Positions 29,412-38,442 of a stretch of DNA of 64,000 nucleotides are shown in pieces. Position 1 is the stretch's first letter, and every line of letters begins with the position of its first letter. The translations under genes and the position numbers were made by a program. This stretch comes from Bacteroidales bacterium (lineage in GTDB: Bacteria; Bacteroidota; Bacteroidia; Bacteroidales; UBA932): positions 1 through 64,000 of the forward strand of contig SUYR01000011.1 in the NCBI GenBank assembly GCA_015060335.1. The letters are read 5' to 3'. Below the pieces are notes generated by a model. The model did not search any database and was not told where the DNA came from. It saw nothing but the letters and a program-made list of their open reading frames with translations.

Positions 29412-30346
29412 GTTCATTAAAGGAAATAAAGACCAGAATCAATTCTGTAAAGAGCACGCTGAAGATCACTTCTGCCATGAAGATGGTCGCAGCGGCCAAG
29501 CTGCATAAGGCTCAGAATGCCATCGGCAACAAACTGCCTTATGAGCAGCAGCTTCGCCGTACTCTGGCGGGAATGCTCCAGGATGATGACCTGCAGCGGG
29601 CAATCCATGACGAGCTTGGGCTTGGCGACCCGCATGAGAACTCTCTGGTCAGGCTTCACGACGTACATATTGACGAATATCCTTCCAAGACAGATGTTGA
29701 CAGAGTCGCGCTCGTCCTCCTGTCTTCCAACAGCTCTCTGTGTGGCGGCTTCAATGCTAATGTCATAAGGGAATTCAATACGGCACTGTCTGCTCTGACA
29801 GCACGAGGCTATTCGCGAGATGATATAGATGTATATGCAATAGGAAGGAAGATTGCGGAGGCAGCCGTGAAGAGCGGACTCTCTATCACCGCAGACCTCT
29901 CGCAGATGGCAGACAAGCCTGACTATGAAGATGCAGCAGAGCTCGCTTCGGCTCTGGTTGACAGCTTCGCATCAGGAGAGGTGGGCCAGATAATTCTGAT
30001 ATACAGCCATTTTGCTACTGCCACCTCTCAGCCGGTAATAAGAGAGAACTACCTGCCTCTTGCCATGCATGACTTTGATGTGACAGATGAGCCCATAGAC
30101 TATATCCTTGAGCCTGATCCGCTGGTCCTTGCACGAGAACTGCTTCCTATGGTGCTGCGTCTGAAGCTTTATACCGTGCTTCTGGATGCAAATGCGGCAG
30201 AGCATGCTGCCAGGACTATCGCCATGCAGATCGCATCCGACAATGCCAAGAATCTCATTGCAGATCTCACTCTTGCATACAACAAAGGTCGTCAGCAGGA
30301 AATCACCGCGGAAATTCTCGATCTGGTCGGCGGTACAATGGCATAG
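29408..30346 (+). CDS. atpG: F1 ATP synthase subunit gamma
   Basis: The 312-residue product is the rotor shaft. The N-terminal helix [20 protein letters not shown] and the C-terminal helix ([25 protein letters not shown]) are the conserved coiled-coil partners. The middle holds [15 protein letters not shown]. An insertion around residues 55-95 ([17 protein letters not shown]) makes it longer than the E. coli subunit. It is the last gene of the operon, followed by paired hairpins. Confidence 0.96.
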   Translation: MSSLKEIKTRINSVKSTLKITSAMKMVAAAKLHKAQNAIGNKLPYEQQLRRTLAGMLQDDDLQRAIHDELGLGDPHENSLVRLHDVHIDEYPSKTDVDRVALVLLSSNSSLCGGFNANVIREFNTALSALTARGYSRDDIDVYAIGRKIAEAAVKSGLSITADLSQMADKPDYEDAAELASALVDSFASGEVGQIILIYSHFATATSQPVIRENYLPLAMHDFDVTDEPIDYILEPDPLVLARELLPMVLRLKLYTVLLDANAAEHAARTIAMQIASDNAKNLIADLTLAYNKGRQQEITAEILDLVGGTMA

Positions 30347-30350
30347 GAAT

Positions 30351-30465
30351 GTCACGACGCAGGACTTTTCCGTTAAACTATTGCGTCGTGACACGAAAAT
30401 CGCAATATCGACATAAAAACTGCCACGACGCAAGACTTTCATAGTAGAAGTCCTGCGTCGTGGCA
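30351..30465. repeat. Two related hairpins between convergent atpG and DUF1015 genes
   Basis: Hairpin 1 pairs GTCACGACGCA (30351-30361) with TGCGTCGTGAC (30382-30392). Hairpin 2 pairs TGCCACGACGCA (30421-30432) with TGCGTCGTGGCA (30454-30465), with an inner GACTT/AAGTC stem. The segment ACGACGCAGGACTT of hairpin 1 recurs in hairpin 2 in inverted orientation, so the second appears to be a flipped copy of the first. The pair probably ends transcription from both sides; it may also be a mobile palindromic element. Confidence 0.8.
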
Positions 30466-30509
30466 AGAGTACCAGACTTCGCGTTGCGGATAACGTGGAT
30501 GACGACCGC

Positions 30510-31748
30510 CTACGCGAGTTTATGGATTGCGAGTCCGCTTCTGAGCTTAGGCTCGAACCATGTTGTCTTTGGCGGCATGATGTTGCCGGAATCCGCAATG
30601 TCCACGAGCTGCTTCATGGATACCGGATATAGGGCGAATGCCACGGCCATCTCTCCGCTGTCCACTCTGCGCGAAAGTTCTCCGAGTCCGCGGATACCTC
30701 CGACAAAGTCGATTCTTTTTGAAGTGCGCAGGTCTGCAATGCCGAGAATCCTGTCAAGTACAAGGTTGGACAGAATAGTCACGTCGAGGACTCCGATAGG
30801 GTCGTTGTCATCGTATCTTCCTTCCTTGGCAGTCAGCGAGTACCACTTGCCCTCAAGATACATAGAGAATTCGTGAAGCTTGCCCGGCTTGTATATTCCG
30901 CTACCTTTTTCACATACTTCGAAATCCTCTGCGAGAGCGTCCAGCAACTGGGTAGGAGTCAGCCCGTTGAGGTCCTTTACCACGCGGTTGTAATCGATGA
31001 TCTTCAGCTGACTGTCCGGGAATGCCACTGTCATGAAGAAATTGTATTCCTCATCGCCGGTGTGTGCGGGATTCTTTCCTCGCAGCTCAGCTCCCACAAG
31101 AGCGGCTGCTGCAGTACGGTGGTGACCGTCGGCTACATAGAATGCAGGAATCTCTGCAAATATCTCTGTGATCCGTGCGATATCTTCATCCGAATCTATC
31201 ACCCAGAAATGGTGACCGAAACCGTCCTCAGCAACGAAGTCATATTCTGCCTCTCCTGCAATATAGCGGCTTACAATCTCATTGATTTCTGCATTGTCAG
31301 GATATGAGAAGAATACAGGCTCGATGTTGGCGTTCTGTATACGCACATGAATCATACGGTCTTCCTCCTTGTCCTTGCGTGTGAGCTCATGCTTCTTGAT
31401 CTTGCCCTCGGCATAGTCGTCGGTATGAGCACATACTACAAGACCATACTGAGTGCGTCCTTCCATTGTTTGAGCATACACGTAGTAGCAAGGTTTCTCG
31501 TCCTGCACAAGCCAACCTTTTTCCTGCCATGCCTTGAAATTCTCTACAGCCTTGTCATATGCCGGCTGGCTGTGTTCGTCGATGATGGGGTCAAAGTCTA
31601 TTTCAGGCTTTGTGATATGCAGCAGCGACTTCTCTCCGGCCTCTGCTTTTGCCTCTGCGGAGTTCAGCACATCGTAAGGACGTGCTGCAACTTCTTCAAC
31701 ATACTGTTTCGGCGGTCTTATAGCCGCAAATGGTTTTACTCTTACCAT
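30510..31748 (-). CDS. DUF1015-family protein
   Basis: The product from the ATG at 31748 has 412 residues and starts MVRVKPFAAIRPPKQY, the usual start of DUF1015 proteins. Other family blocks are ARPYDVLNSAEAKA and FYVADGHHRTAAAAL. The second, with its DGHHR, is the most conserved and may be catalytic or nucleotide-binding. The function is not established; in Bacteroidota it is commonly found, as here, downstream of serC and serA, which hints at a link to serine metabolism. The longer open frame upstream is made of a palindromic repeat and is not coding. Confidence 0.85.
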   Translation of the reverse strand: MVRVKPFAAIRPPKQYVEEVAARPYDVLNSAEAKAEAGEKSLLHITKPEIDFDPIIDEHSQPAYDKAVENFKAWQEKGWLVQDEKPCYYVYAQTMEGRTQYGLVVCAHTDDYAEGKIKKHELTRKDKEEDRMIHVRIQNANIEPVFFSYPDNAEINEIVSRYIAGEAEYDFVAEDGFGHHFWVIDSDEDIARITEIFAEIPAFYVADGHHRTAAAALVGAELRGKNPAHTGDEEYNFFMTVAFPDSQLKIIDYNRVVKDLNGLTPTQLLDALAEDFEVCEKGSGIYKPGKLHEFSMYLEGKWYSLTAKEGRYDDNDPIGVLDVTILSNLVLDRILGIADLRTSKRIDFVGGIRGLGELSRRVDSGEMAVAFALYPVSMKQLVDIADSGNIMPPKTTWFEPKLRSGLAIHKLA

Positions 31749-31756
31749 AGTATCAG

Positions 31757-31822
31757 GATTTCTCCACTCGCTTCGCTCGGTCGAAATGCTCTCCGTCATC
31801 TCGAGCGAAGTCGAGAGATCTT
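31757..31822. repeat. CGAGCGAAGTCGAG palindromic intergenic element
   Basis: The left arm, GATTTCTCCACTCGCTTCGCTCG, is an imperfect inverted copy of the right arm at about 31796-31820 (ATCTCGAGCGAAGTCGAGAGATC). Elements of this type are common between genes in Bacteroidota. It lies in the 78-base space between serA and the DUF1015 gene and could form a hairpin in the shared transcript. Shorter, decayed relatives appear at 53250-53310. Confidence 0.7.
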
Positions 31823-31826
31823 CAAA

Positions 31827-32747
31827 TTATTTATTCAACTGGAACTTTGTACAACCTGTCGCAAAGTAATCGCAGATCTGCTGAGCTGCTGCCAGACCGG
31901 CATTGATATTCGCCTCAGCTGTTTCTGCTCCCATTTTCTTTGGGGTAGCAAATACCTGTTTAGGGAACTTTGCATCCAGGTCTGCCTGGTGTACTGCAGC
32001 CACGTCTGTGACGTACTTGAGGTCAGGACGGTCTGTAAGCACTTTTTCAAGCTCGGCTTCATTGATCACTTCCTTACGGGCTGTATTGACAAGACAGCCG
32101 TTCTTAGGCATGCGTGAAACCAGATTATAATTGATTGAGCCTATAGTTGCAGGAATTGCCGGAATGTGGAGCGAGATATAGTTGCACTGCTCATACATCT
32201 GTTCAAGGCTTTCTGCAGGAGTCACACCGTCTTCAATCATCTTCTCAGCAGGGACGAAAGGGTCGAATGCCATAACCTCCATTCCGAGAACCTTTGCTTT
32301 TTCAGCTACCAGTCTGCCGACGTTTCCATAAGCCTGGATACCTACTTTCTTACCCTTGATCTCCACTCCTGTTCCCGGAGTGAACTGGTTTCGTGACATG
32401 AATATCATCATGGCAAGTGCAAGCTCCGCTACTGCATTCGAGTTCTGGCCCGGAGTATTCATTGCCACGATACCGCGCTCCGAGCATGCTGCAAGGTCGA
32501 GATTGTCATATCCGGCACCTGCGCGTACTACGATTTTCAGATTCGGTGCAGCCGCAATCACCTCGGCGGTCACCTTGTCTGAACGTACAATCATTGCGTC
32601 AACGTCTGATACAGCCTGAAGAAGCTGTGATTTTTCTGTATATTTCTCAAGAAGAGCAAGCTGATGACCGGCTCCCTCAACGATTCCTCTGATACCATTC
32701 ACCGCAGCTGCAGCGAACGGCTTTTCTGTTGCTACAAGTATTTTCAT
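31827..32747 (-). CDS. serA: D-3-phosphoglycerate dehydrogenase, short form with Lys in place of the active-site His
   Basis: The 306-residue product lacks the C-terminal regulatory domains of long SerA forms, so inhibition by serine through an ACT domain is not expected. It has RAGAGYDNLDL, the NAD-binding VGIQAYGNVGR and the conserved NTARKEVINE. Where most family members have TPHxGA with the catalytic His, this one has TPKKMGA, so Lys270 takes that place. The same change is known in the Lys subtype of short (type III) phosphoglycerate dehydrogenases, so the enzyme is probably active. It catalyses the first step of serine synthesis. serC lies 5 bases upstream. Confidence 0.9.
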   Translation of the reverse strand: MKILVATEKPFAAAAVNGIRGIVEGAGHQLALLEKYTEKSQLLQAVSDVDAMIVRSDKVTAEVIAAAPNLKIVVRAGAGYDNLDLAACSERGIVAMNTPGQNSNAVAELALAMMIFMSRNQFTPGTGVEIKGKKVGIQAYGNVGRLVAEKAKVLGMEVMAFDPFVPAEKMIEDGVTPAESLEQMYEQCNYISLHIPAIPATIGSINYNLVSRMPKNGCLVNTARKEVINEAELEKVLTDRPDLKYVTDVAAVHQADLDAKFPKQVFATPKKMGAETAEANINAGLAAAQQICDYFATGCTKFQLNK

Positions 32748-32752
32748 ATCTG

Positions 32753-33826
32753 TTATTTATGTAACTGTTCAAATTCTTTCATACAGTCCACAAGTGCCTG
32801 CACGCTTTCAATAGGACATGCATTGTAGATTGATGCGCGGAAGCCTCCTACAGACCTGTGTCCCTTGATACCGATCATGCCCTTCTCTTTTGCGAAAGCC
32901 ATGAACTCGTCCTGAAGTTCCTCTTTACCTTCTGCCATTATGAAACACACATTCATCACCGAGCGGTCTTCCACTGCTGCAGTTCCTCTGAACATGCTGT
33001 TTCTGTCGATTTCTCCGTAAAGGAGTTCTGCCTTTGCCTTGTTGACCTTCTGTATAGCCTCGATTCCACCCTGCTCCTTGAGCCACTTGAGAGTCTCGTT
33101 CATCACGAAGATAGAGAATACAGGAGGGGTATTGAACATCGAACCACCGTCGATATGTGTCTGGAGATTGAGCATTGTAGGGATGTACCTGCTTACCTTT
33201 CCGAGAAGATTCTTGTTGACGATGAAGAAGGCTACTCCAGCAGGACCTACATTTTTCTGTGCACCACCATAGATCATGGCGTATTTACTTACATCTACCG
33301 GACGGCTCATTATGTCTGATGACATGTCTGCGATAAGAGGAACAGGTGAGTCAAGATCCTCATGAAGCTCGGTGCCGTAGATGGTGTTGTTTGTAGTCAC
33401 ATGGAGATAGTCCAGATCCGAAGGGATCTCAAAACCCTTTGGAATATAATTGTAAACGGTGTCCGCAGAAGATGCGATAGCATATGCGTTTCCAAGACCC
33501 TTTGCCTCCTTGAGGGCCTTCTTTGCCCAGACTCCTGTCTCAAGATATGCAGCTTTGTTCTCAAGGAAGTTCATTGCGACATACAGGAAACCGAGACTGG
33601 CACCTCCTCCGAGGAATACGACTTCATGGGTGTCCGGAATGTTCAGAAGCTCCTTCCAGAGAGCCTTGCATTCGTTCATCACGGATTCCCATTCCTTGGT
33701 GCGGTGAGATATTGAAATTACAGGAACTCCTGTACCTTTGAAATCTTTCAGTGCTTCGATAGCATTGTCGATCGCCTGCTGGGGGAGGACGCAAGGACCG
33801 GCTGTGAAGTTGTGAACCTTTTTCAT
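32753..33826 (-). CDS. serC: Phosphoserine aminotransferase
   Basis: The 357-residue product starts [15 protein letters not shown] and holds [22 protein letters not shown] and [11 protein letters not shown], whose Lys should bind pyridoxal phosphate. It turns 3-phosphohydroxypyruvate into phosphoserine, the second step of serine synthesis, acting directly after SerA. It lies 45 bases downstream of pyrI, and no clear promoter is seen there, so it may be read from the pyrB transcript. Confidence 0.97.
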   Translation of the reverse strand: MKKVHNFTAGPCVLPQQAIDNAIEALKDFKGTGVPVISISHRTKEWESVMNECKALWKELLNIPDTHEVVFLGGGASLGFLYVAMNFLENKAAYLETGVWAKKALKEAKGLGNAYAIASSADTVYNYIPKGFEIPSDLDYLHVTTNNTIYGTELHEDLDSPVPLIADMSSDIMSRPVDVSKYAMIYGGAQKNVGPAGVAFFIVNKNLLGKVSRYIPTMLNLQTHIDGGSMFNTPPVFSIFVMNETLKWLKEQGGIEAIQKVNKAKAELLYGEIDRNSMFRGTAAVEDRSVMNVCFIMAEGKEELQDEFMAFAKEKGMIGIKGHRSVGGFRASIYNACPIESVQALVDCMKEFEQLHK

Positions 33827-33871
33827 ACTTCTTACAGTTTTAATGTCAATTCGCTTTTGATATAGTGATTT

Positions 33872-34324
33872 CTAAAAAATATGCTTTACGTCTGTTATCT
33901 TTTCGCAGAAGTGGCAAAGCAGTGACACTTCGTTGCCGTCGTCGATGGTTGTGAACCTTGTCTTGATAGGTTGATGGTTTGTCACGCACTTAGGATTCTT
34001 GCACTTCGCTATTCCGATGATTTCCGATGGCATCACAAGCTGTTTCTTCTCTACTACCTTGAAATCACGGATAATATTTACAGTAGCCTTAGGGGCAATC
34101 AAAGCGAGCTTATTGAGCTCTTCATCTTCGAAGAACTTGTCGGCAATCTTTATGATGCCCTTCTTGCCGTAGATCTTGCTGGCAAGGTTGATGCCTATCG
34201 TGATCTGGCTTTCCACTCCCTTGAGGTTGAGGATGTCAAGAGCCTTATATACATTCTCTGCAGGTATATGGTCCAGTACGGTACCATTTTCCAATGCGCT
34301 TACTACTAGTTCTTTTCTGCTCAT
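33872..34324 (-). CDS. pyrI: Aspartate carbamoyltransferase regulatory subunit
   Basis: From the ATG at 34324 the product has 150 residues, the normal size. The N-terminal effector-binding domain starts KELVVSALENGTVLDHIPA, and the C-terminal zinc domain has CKNPKC and CHFC, giving the four Cys ligands. It assembles with PyrB into the allosteric enzyme controlled by nucleotides. The open frame extends further upstream into pyrB, but the short form has the canonical start. Confidence 0.97.
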   Translation of the reverse strand: MSRKELVVSALENGTVLDHIPAENVYKALDILNLKGVESQITIGINLASKIYGKKGIIKIADKFFEDEELNKLALIAPKATVNIIRDFKVVEKKQLVMPSEIIGIAKCKNPKCVTNHQPIKTRFTTIDDGNEVSLLCHFCEKITDVKHIF

Positions 34325-34340
34325 AATATAGTAGATATGT

Positions 34341-35249
34341 TTATCTGTATCCCAATAAATATGAAATAATCGCCATTCTGACATACAGGCCGTTCTCCGC
34401 CTGCTTGAAATAGTATGCATATGGAGTGTCATCCACATCCTGAGTAATCTCGGTCACGCGAGGAAGCGGATGCAGGATCTTCATGTTCTCCCTGACATTC
34501 CCAAGCATGCCGGCACTCAGAGTATAGACGTCTTTCACTCTTTCATATTCCATAGGATCTGTAAATCTCTCCTGCTGTACTCTTGTCATGTAAAGTATGT
34601 CGCAGTCGTTGAGATATTCCTCGAGATAGGTGGTCTCAATATATTCGATTCCCTTGCTGTCGAGGAAAGCCTTATATTCCTTAGGCATCTTGAGCTCCTC
34701 AGGAGCTGTGAATATGAACTTCGGATTGAAATGTGACATGGCCTGAAGAAGCGAATGGGTAGTACGGCCATATTTCAGGTCTCCCACCATATTGATTGTC
34801 AATCCTTCAAGGGTCCCCTGTGTCTGGAGAATCGAATATAGGTCGAGCAGAGTCTGCGACGGGTGCTGGTTGGCTCCGTCACCTGCATTGACTACAGGGA
34901 CATCCGCCACTTCCGAAGCATAACGGGAACTTCCTTCAAGAGGATGTCTCATGACAATCATATCTACATAATTGTTGACCATCTTGATGGTGTCCTTCAA
35001 TGTCTCACCCTTGCTTTGGCTGGTGTTTGATGCATCGGAGAAACCGATGACCTTGGCTCCAAGGCGGTTGATTGCAGTCTCGAAACTGAGTCGTGTGCGA
35101 GTAGAAGGCTCGAAGAAAAGGCTCGCAATAACCTTGCCCTCAAGGAATTTCTGCTCTTTGTTCTGCTCAAATTCCTTGGCAGTTTCCAATACGTGCAGGA
35201 TTTCCTCTTTAGTGAAATCCCTGATAGAAATCAAACTTTTTTTACCCAT
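34341..35249 (-). CDS. pyrB: Aspartate carbamoyltransferase catalytic subunit
   Basis: From the ATG at 35249 the product has 302 residues and starts [17 protein letters not shown]. The phosphate-binding [13 protein letters not shown], the loop SQSKGET, the block RHPLEGSSR and [12 protein letters not shown] are all present. It joins carbamoyl phosphate and aspartate in pyrimidine synthesis. pyrI follows after 16 bases. The longer start at 35291 would run into the upstream gene and adds an unconserved extension. Confidence 0.97.
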   Translation of the reverse strand: MGKKSLISIRDFTKEEILHVLETAKEFEQNKEQKFLEGKVIASLFFEPSTRTRLSFETAINRLGAKVIGFSDASNTSQSKGETLKDTIKMVNNYVDMIVMRHPLEGSSRYASEVADVPVVNAGDGANQHPSQTLLDLYSILQTQGTLEGLTINMVGDLKYGRTTHSLLQAMSHFNPKFIFTAPEELKMPKEYKAFLDSKGIEYIETTYLEEYLNDCDILYMTRVQQERFTDPMEYERVKDVYTLSAGMLGNVRENMKILHPLPRVTEITQDVDDTPYAYYFKQAENGLYVRMAIISYLLGYR

Positions 35250-35266
35250 ATCTTGTTGGTTTACAT

Positions 35267-35884
35267 TTACTGAATTTCCTCCACCCTGCAACCTTCCACA
35301 TCTATCATGCGCTCTTCAAAGGTGTCCACAAGCGACAGTCTCACGCTCGTATCCAGGCTGCATTCCATGTCGAACTTCTGATTCTTCTGTTCCAGCCCCA
35401 TGTCCTTCATTACCTTCATTACTCCGTTCATGCTCATGTATCCGAAATGCACACGATACATCTTCGATGCAATCTTCTCCACTATTTCCGCATTTGCCAA
35501 TGCGTCCGCTGTGGATGTCTTGTAGGCCCTTATCAACCCTGGAATGCCAAGCTTTATGCCTCCGAAATATCTGACCACCACCACGAGTACATCGCTAAGA
35601 CCGCAGGAGTCTATCTGTCCAAGTACCGGTCTTCCTGACGATCCTGATGGCTCTCCATCGTCATTTGCTCTGAACTTATCTCCCAGATAGCCGAGTCTGT
35701 AGGCATACACATGATGTCTGGCATCATAATATTCCTTTTTGAGAGCTGCTACAATTTCCTTCACTTCCTCTTCTGTCTCAACGGGATAGGCGTGGGCAAT
35801 GAAACGGCTGCCATTGTCCTTGAAGAGCCCTTTCGCCTCGCATGCTATGCTCTTGTATGAATCCTTTATCTGGGTACTGTCCAT
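35267..35884 (-). CDS. YigZ/IMPACT-family protein
   Basis: The 205-residue product from the ATG at 35884 has the IMPACT N-terminal domain with [14 protein letters not shown] and [20 protein letters not shown], followed by a smaller C-terminal domain of the UPF0029 type. The family is linked to translation-related regulation, but the bacterial role is unclear. It is probably the first gene of the minus-strand series leading into pyrB (17-base gap). The predicted promoter box lies 10 bases ahead, leaving a very short leader. Confidence 0.88.
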   Translation of the reverse strand: MDSTQIKDSYKSIACEAKGLFKDNGSRFIAHAYPVETEEEVKEIVAALKKEYYDARHHVYAYRLGYLGDKFRANDDGEPSGSSGRPVLGQIDSCGLSDVLVVVVRYFGGIKLGIPGLIRAYKTSTADALANAEIVEKIASKMYRVHFGYMSMNGVMKVMKDMGLEQKNQKFDMECSLDTSVRLSLVDTFEERMIDVEGCRVEEIQ

Positions 35885-35893
35885 ATAATTTGT

Positions 35894-35901
35894 CAAATTT
35901 A
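35894..35901 (-). promoter_or_regulatory. -7 promoter box of the yigZ-like/pyrBI gene series
   Basis: On the minus strand this reads TAAATTTG, matching TAnnTTTG. It lies ten bases before the ATG at 35884, so the transcript would begin about four or five bases before the start codon. The -33 match is poor. Confidence 0.45.
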
Positions 35902-35973
35902 ATGTATTTTAATCGAAAACAGAAAGAAATGTTTGAGTTTATTTGGAAAGTGATTTTTGTAAATATTTTTTGC

Positions 35974-36002
35974 TTTGGCTGAAAGAAATTTTATTACCTT
36001 TG
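35974..36002 (+). promoter_or_regulatory. Promoter of the pRiA4b ORF-3-like gene
   Basis: TTTG at 35974-35977, a 17-base spacer and TACCTTTG at 35995-36002 approximate the Bacteroidota consensus. The leader before the ATG at 36059 would be about 50 bases. Confidence 0.55.
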
Positions 36003-36058
36003 GCTTCGCTCTCGCTTGAATGGAGGGCTTTTTTTAACAAGAACAATTCTAACTTATT

Positions 36059-36598
36059 ATGGTACTGAGATATAGAGTTACATTGCAGGGCTTGAAGGGA
36101 TTTGCCCGTGTTTACGAGGTCAAGGAGACGACTTCGCTTTATAGCTTTCACAAGCAGATGAGGGCGGATATGGATTTCCCTCAGGATCAGGTTGTGCTTT
36201 TCAAGGCTTTCGATGCATCTGGAAATGTTGCGGCGAGGTACAGCGTGTTTACGGATTTCGGCTTTGGTACCATTGACAGCGTCACTGCGGGTGAGTGCCA
36301 CAAGAGAGGCGAGGACAAGTTCATATATTTCTACGATACGACAAACGTAAAAAGTGTTATCGTCACTTTTGAGGGTGAGGGGGAACTGCGCAGGAATGCT
36401 GTCTATCCTCTTCTTGTGGAGAGCAAGGGTCCTAACCCTATCGAATTCGAGAACGGATATGTCGCGTTTGAGGACCTTCCTGACGACAAGAAGAAGGATC
36501 CGGATGATGATGACTTTGACGACGACGATGACGATGACGATGTTGTTGAGGATGATGAAGATACCGAAGAGATCTACGGCGATGACGATGAAGAGTAA
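36059..36598 (+). CDS. Plasmid pRiA4b ORF-3-like protein with acidic tail
   Basis: The 179-residue product has a globular part (1 to about 138; VLRYRVTLQGLKGFARVYEV and FIYFYDTTNVKSVIVTFEGE) resembling the pRiA4b ORF-3 family, sometimes annotated as an IS1096 passenger protein. The last 40 residues are almost all Asp and Glu, giving a strongly acidic tail. It is not part of an insertion sequence here: no transposase or inverted ends are near, and it precedes miaA. The function is unknown; the tail may bind basic proteins or divalent ions, or mimic nucleic acid. Confidence 0.7.
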   Translation: MVLRYRVTLQGLKGFARVYEVKETTSLYSFHKQMRADMDFPQDQVVLFKAFDASGNVAARYSVFTDFGFGTIDSVTAGECHKRGEDKFIYFYDTTNVKSVIVTFEGEGELRRNAVYPLLVESKGPNPIEFENGYVAFEDLPDDKKKDPDDDDFDDDDDDDDVVEDDEDTEEIYGDDDEE

Positions 36599-36625
36599 TC
36601 TGCTGATTACCAAAGTTTTATCTAT

Positions 36626-36660
36626 AATGCCTGCGTACTTTGGGGAGCAGGCATTTGTGT
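36626..36660 (+). terminator. Hairpin between the acidic-tail gene and miaA
   Basis: AATGCCTGC (36626-36634) pairs with GCAGGCATT (36647-36655) around a 12-base loop, followed by TTGTGTT. The T-run is weak, so it may stop only part of the transcription into miaA. Confidence 0.6.
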
Positions 36661-36682
36661 TAATGTTCTGATTGTCAATCGA

Positions 36683-37606
36683 ATGGGAGCAAGGCGCCTT
36701 CTGATAATACTCGGCCCGACAGCTGTAGGCAAGACTGACTACAGCATAGAGGCTGCGCTCAAATATGATTCTCCGGTCATATCCTGTGATTCCCGTCAGA
36801 TTTACAGGGAGATGACCATAGGCACTGCGGTTCCGTCTGACGAACAGCTTGCTGCAGTCAGGCACTATTTCATACATTCGCACACGGTCACAGAATTATA
36901 CACGGCAGGAAAATACGAACTGGAGGCTCTGAGTCTGATTAACCGTCTTTTCGATCAGGGGCATGAGACGCTTGTCATGGCAGGCGGTTCCGGTTTCTAT
37001 GTGGATGCTCTGGTAAACGGACTGGATGATTTTCCGGAAACGGATCTTGAACTTCGGGCAAGTCTTACCGACCGGCTGAAAAACGAAGGAGTGGAGTCTC
37101 TGCGTATGGAATTGTGCCGTCTTGATCCGGAGAGCTACGCCACCATCGATATAGCGAACGGACAGAGAGTAGTCCGTGCCCTTGAGGTGTGTCTTATGAC
37201 CGGCAGACCATTTTCGTCATTCAAGACATCTCCGGACAGAAAAAGAGATTTTGAAATAGAGAAAATAGGCCTTACACGCCCTCGTGAGGTACTTTACGAC
37301 AGGATCAACAGACGTGTCCTCCAGATGATCGACGAAGGCCTTGTCGAAGAGGTGCGCTCTCTTTTACCTTACCGCGACCTGGCTGCCTTGAAGACTGTCG
37401 GATACAAGGAGATTTTCGACTGGTTTGATTATCAGGATGGTCTTGTTTCAGCAGAAGGCTGGGGGCCGACTTCTCCCGGTGACGGACCTGTCACCACCCT
37501 TGACCGTGCCATAGAACTCATCCAGCGCAATACTCGCCACTATGCCAAACGGCAACTCTCGTACTGGGGACGAGACAAGGATATCAAGTGGCTGGAACTC
37601 AAATAG
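36683..37606 (+). CDS. miaA: tRNA dimethylallyltransferase
   Basis: The 307-residue product starts MGARRLLIILGPTAVGKTDYS with the P-loop GPTAVGKT, followed by SCDSRQIYREMTIGT, AGGSGFYVDALVNGL, NGQRVVRALEV and the C-terminal RNTRHYAKRQLSYW. It attaches a dimethylallyl group to A37 of tRNAs that read codons starting with U. Its 3' end is only three bases from the oppositely oriented truA. Confidence 0.96.
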   Translation: MGARRLLIILGPTAVGKTDYSIEAALKYDSPVISCDSRQIYREMTIGTAVPSDEQLAAVRHYFIHSHTVTELYTAGKYELEALSLINRLFDQGHETLVMAGGSGFYVDALVNGLDDFPETDLELRASLTDRLKNEGVESLRMELCRLDPESYATIDIANGQRVVRALEVCLMTGRPFSSFKTSPDRKRDFEIEKIGLTRPREVLYDRINRRVLQMIDEGLVEEVRSLLPYRDLAALKTVGYKEIFDWFDYQDGLVSAEGWGPTSPGDGPVTTLDRAIELIQRNTRHYAKRQLSYWGRDKDIKWLELK

Positions 37607-37609
37607 ATA

Positions 37610-38383
37610 TCAATACTCCGCTCCGCAGAAGAACAGCGCGTTTCCCGGCACTGACTGACCGGCGGCAGAACGGGATCCGGACTCGATCAGACTGCTTATC
37701 CATGAAGGATCCTTCTTGCCTCTTCCTACTTCTATCAGTGAGCCGACCATCGCTCTTACCATATTGCGAAGGAATCGGTTTGCCTTTACACGGAATACGA
37801 TGTAGTCTCCTTCCTGATATGGCGCTCCCATGAGTTCCACGTGTGTCGGTCGGTATGTACTCCAGCATGCATGAGTGACTGTGCATACGGATGTGGCATT
37901 GTTTCCTCCTACTTTTTCGAAACAGCTGAAATCATGCTCCCCAAGCAGCAGTTCTGCAGCCTTGTTCATGGCTTCCATGTCGAGCGGATACCTGAGCCTG
38001 TATGAGAATTTTTCTGCAAACGGGTCTTTTCTGAAGTGTACGAAGTAGCAGTACTCCCTGCTTTTTGCATCGAATCTTGCGTGGAAATCCTCGGAAATTT
38101 CACAAACCTCCTGAATCACGACTTCTCGGGGCAACATGGCATTTAATTTGTAGCAGAGTTGCTCCGGCTCAAGACCAAGTCCCGCAGGGACTTCAAGATG
38201 AGCGACATAATTGATGGCATTGACCCCAGTGTCCGTGCGCCCGGCTCCTGTAATGCTTACGGCCTGTCCAAGAAGAGTTGACAGTGCCGTTTCAATGGTA
38301 CCTTGTACTGAAGTGGCATTATTCTGTATCTGCCAGCCGCAGAATGCGCTGCCATCGTATGTAAGCTTGAGTCGATACCGCAT
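37610..38383 (-). CDS. truA: tRNA pseudouridine(38-40) synthase
   Basis: The 257-residue product from the ATG at 38383 starts MRYRLKLTYDGSAFCGWQIQ and carries GAGRTDTGVNA with the catalytic Asp. LRNMVRAMVGSLIEVGRGK near the C-terminus is also typical. It modifies U38 to U40 in the anticodon arm. The upstream extension of the frame is rejected because truA proteins begin at this MRY. Confidence 0.96.
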   Translation of the reverse strand: MRYRLKLTYDGSAFCGWQIQNNATSVQGTIETALSTLLGQAVSITGAGRTDTGVNAINYVAHLEVPAGLGLEPEQLCYKLNAMLPREVVIQEVCEISEDFHARFDAKSREYCYFVHFRKDPFAEKFSYRLRYPLDMEAMNKAAELLLGEHDFSCFEKVGGNNATSVCTVTHACWSTYRPTHVELMGAPYQEGDYIVFRVKANRFLRNMVRAMVGSLIEVGRGKKDPSWISSLIESGSRSAAGQSVPGNALFFCGAEY

Positions 38384-38397
38384 ATTGGAAAAATAAG

Positions 38398-38405
38398 TAT
38401 ATTTG
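38398..38405 (+). promoter_or_regulatory. -7 promoter box of the moxR-bat cluster
   Basis: TATATTTG matches TAnnTTTG and lies 37 bases before the ATG at 38443. It overlaps the divergent truA promoter region. No strong -33 box is seen. Confidence 0.45.
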
Positions 38406-38419
38406 TAAGTTTGAAAGTG

Positions 38420-38427
38420 CAAAAATA
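38420..38427 (-). promoter_or_regulatory. -7 promoter box of truA
   Basis: On the minus strand the sequence is TATTTTTG, a full match to TAnnTTTG, 36 bases before the truA start codon. It lies within the leader of the divergent moxR gene. Confidence 0.45.
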
Positions 38428-38442
38428 TCAAAAATCATATTT

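Noticed and set aside
30351..30465. CRISPR-like array
   Set aside because: There are only two repeat units, they are inverted to each other, and there are no evenly sized spacers or cas genes.
31347..32117. 256-residue open frame on the + strand
   Set aside because: It crosses the antisense of the DUF1015 and serA genes and the repeat between them; no plausible start signal or domain.
36059..36598. Reading the pRiA4b ORF-3-like gene as part of an insertion sequence
   Set aside because: No transposase, terminal inverted repeats or target-site duplications are visible around it.
35939..36883. 314-residue open frame on the minus strand
   Set aside because: It is antisense to the acidic-tail gene and the start of miaA; its repetitive I/V-rich part is just the complement of the Asp codons.
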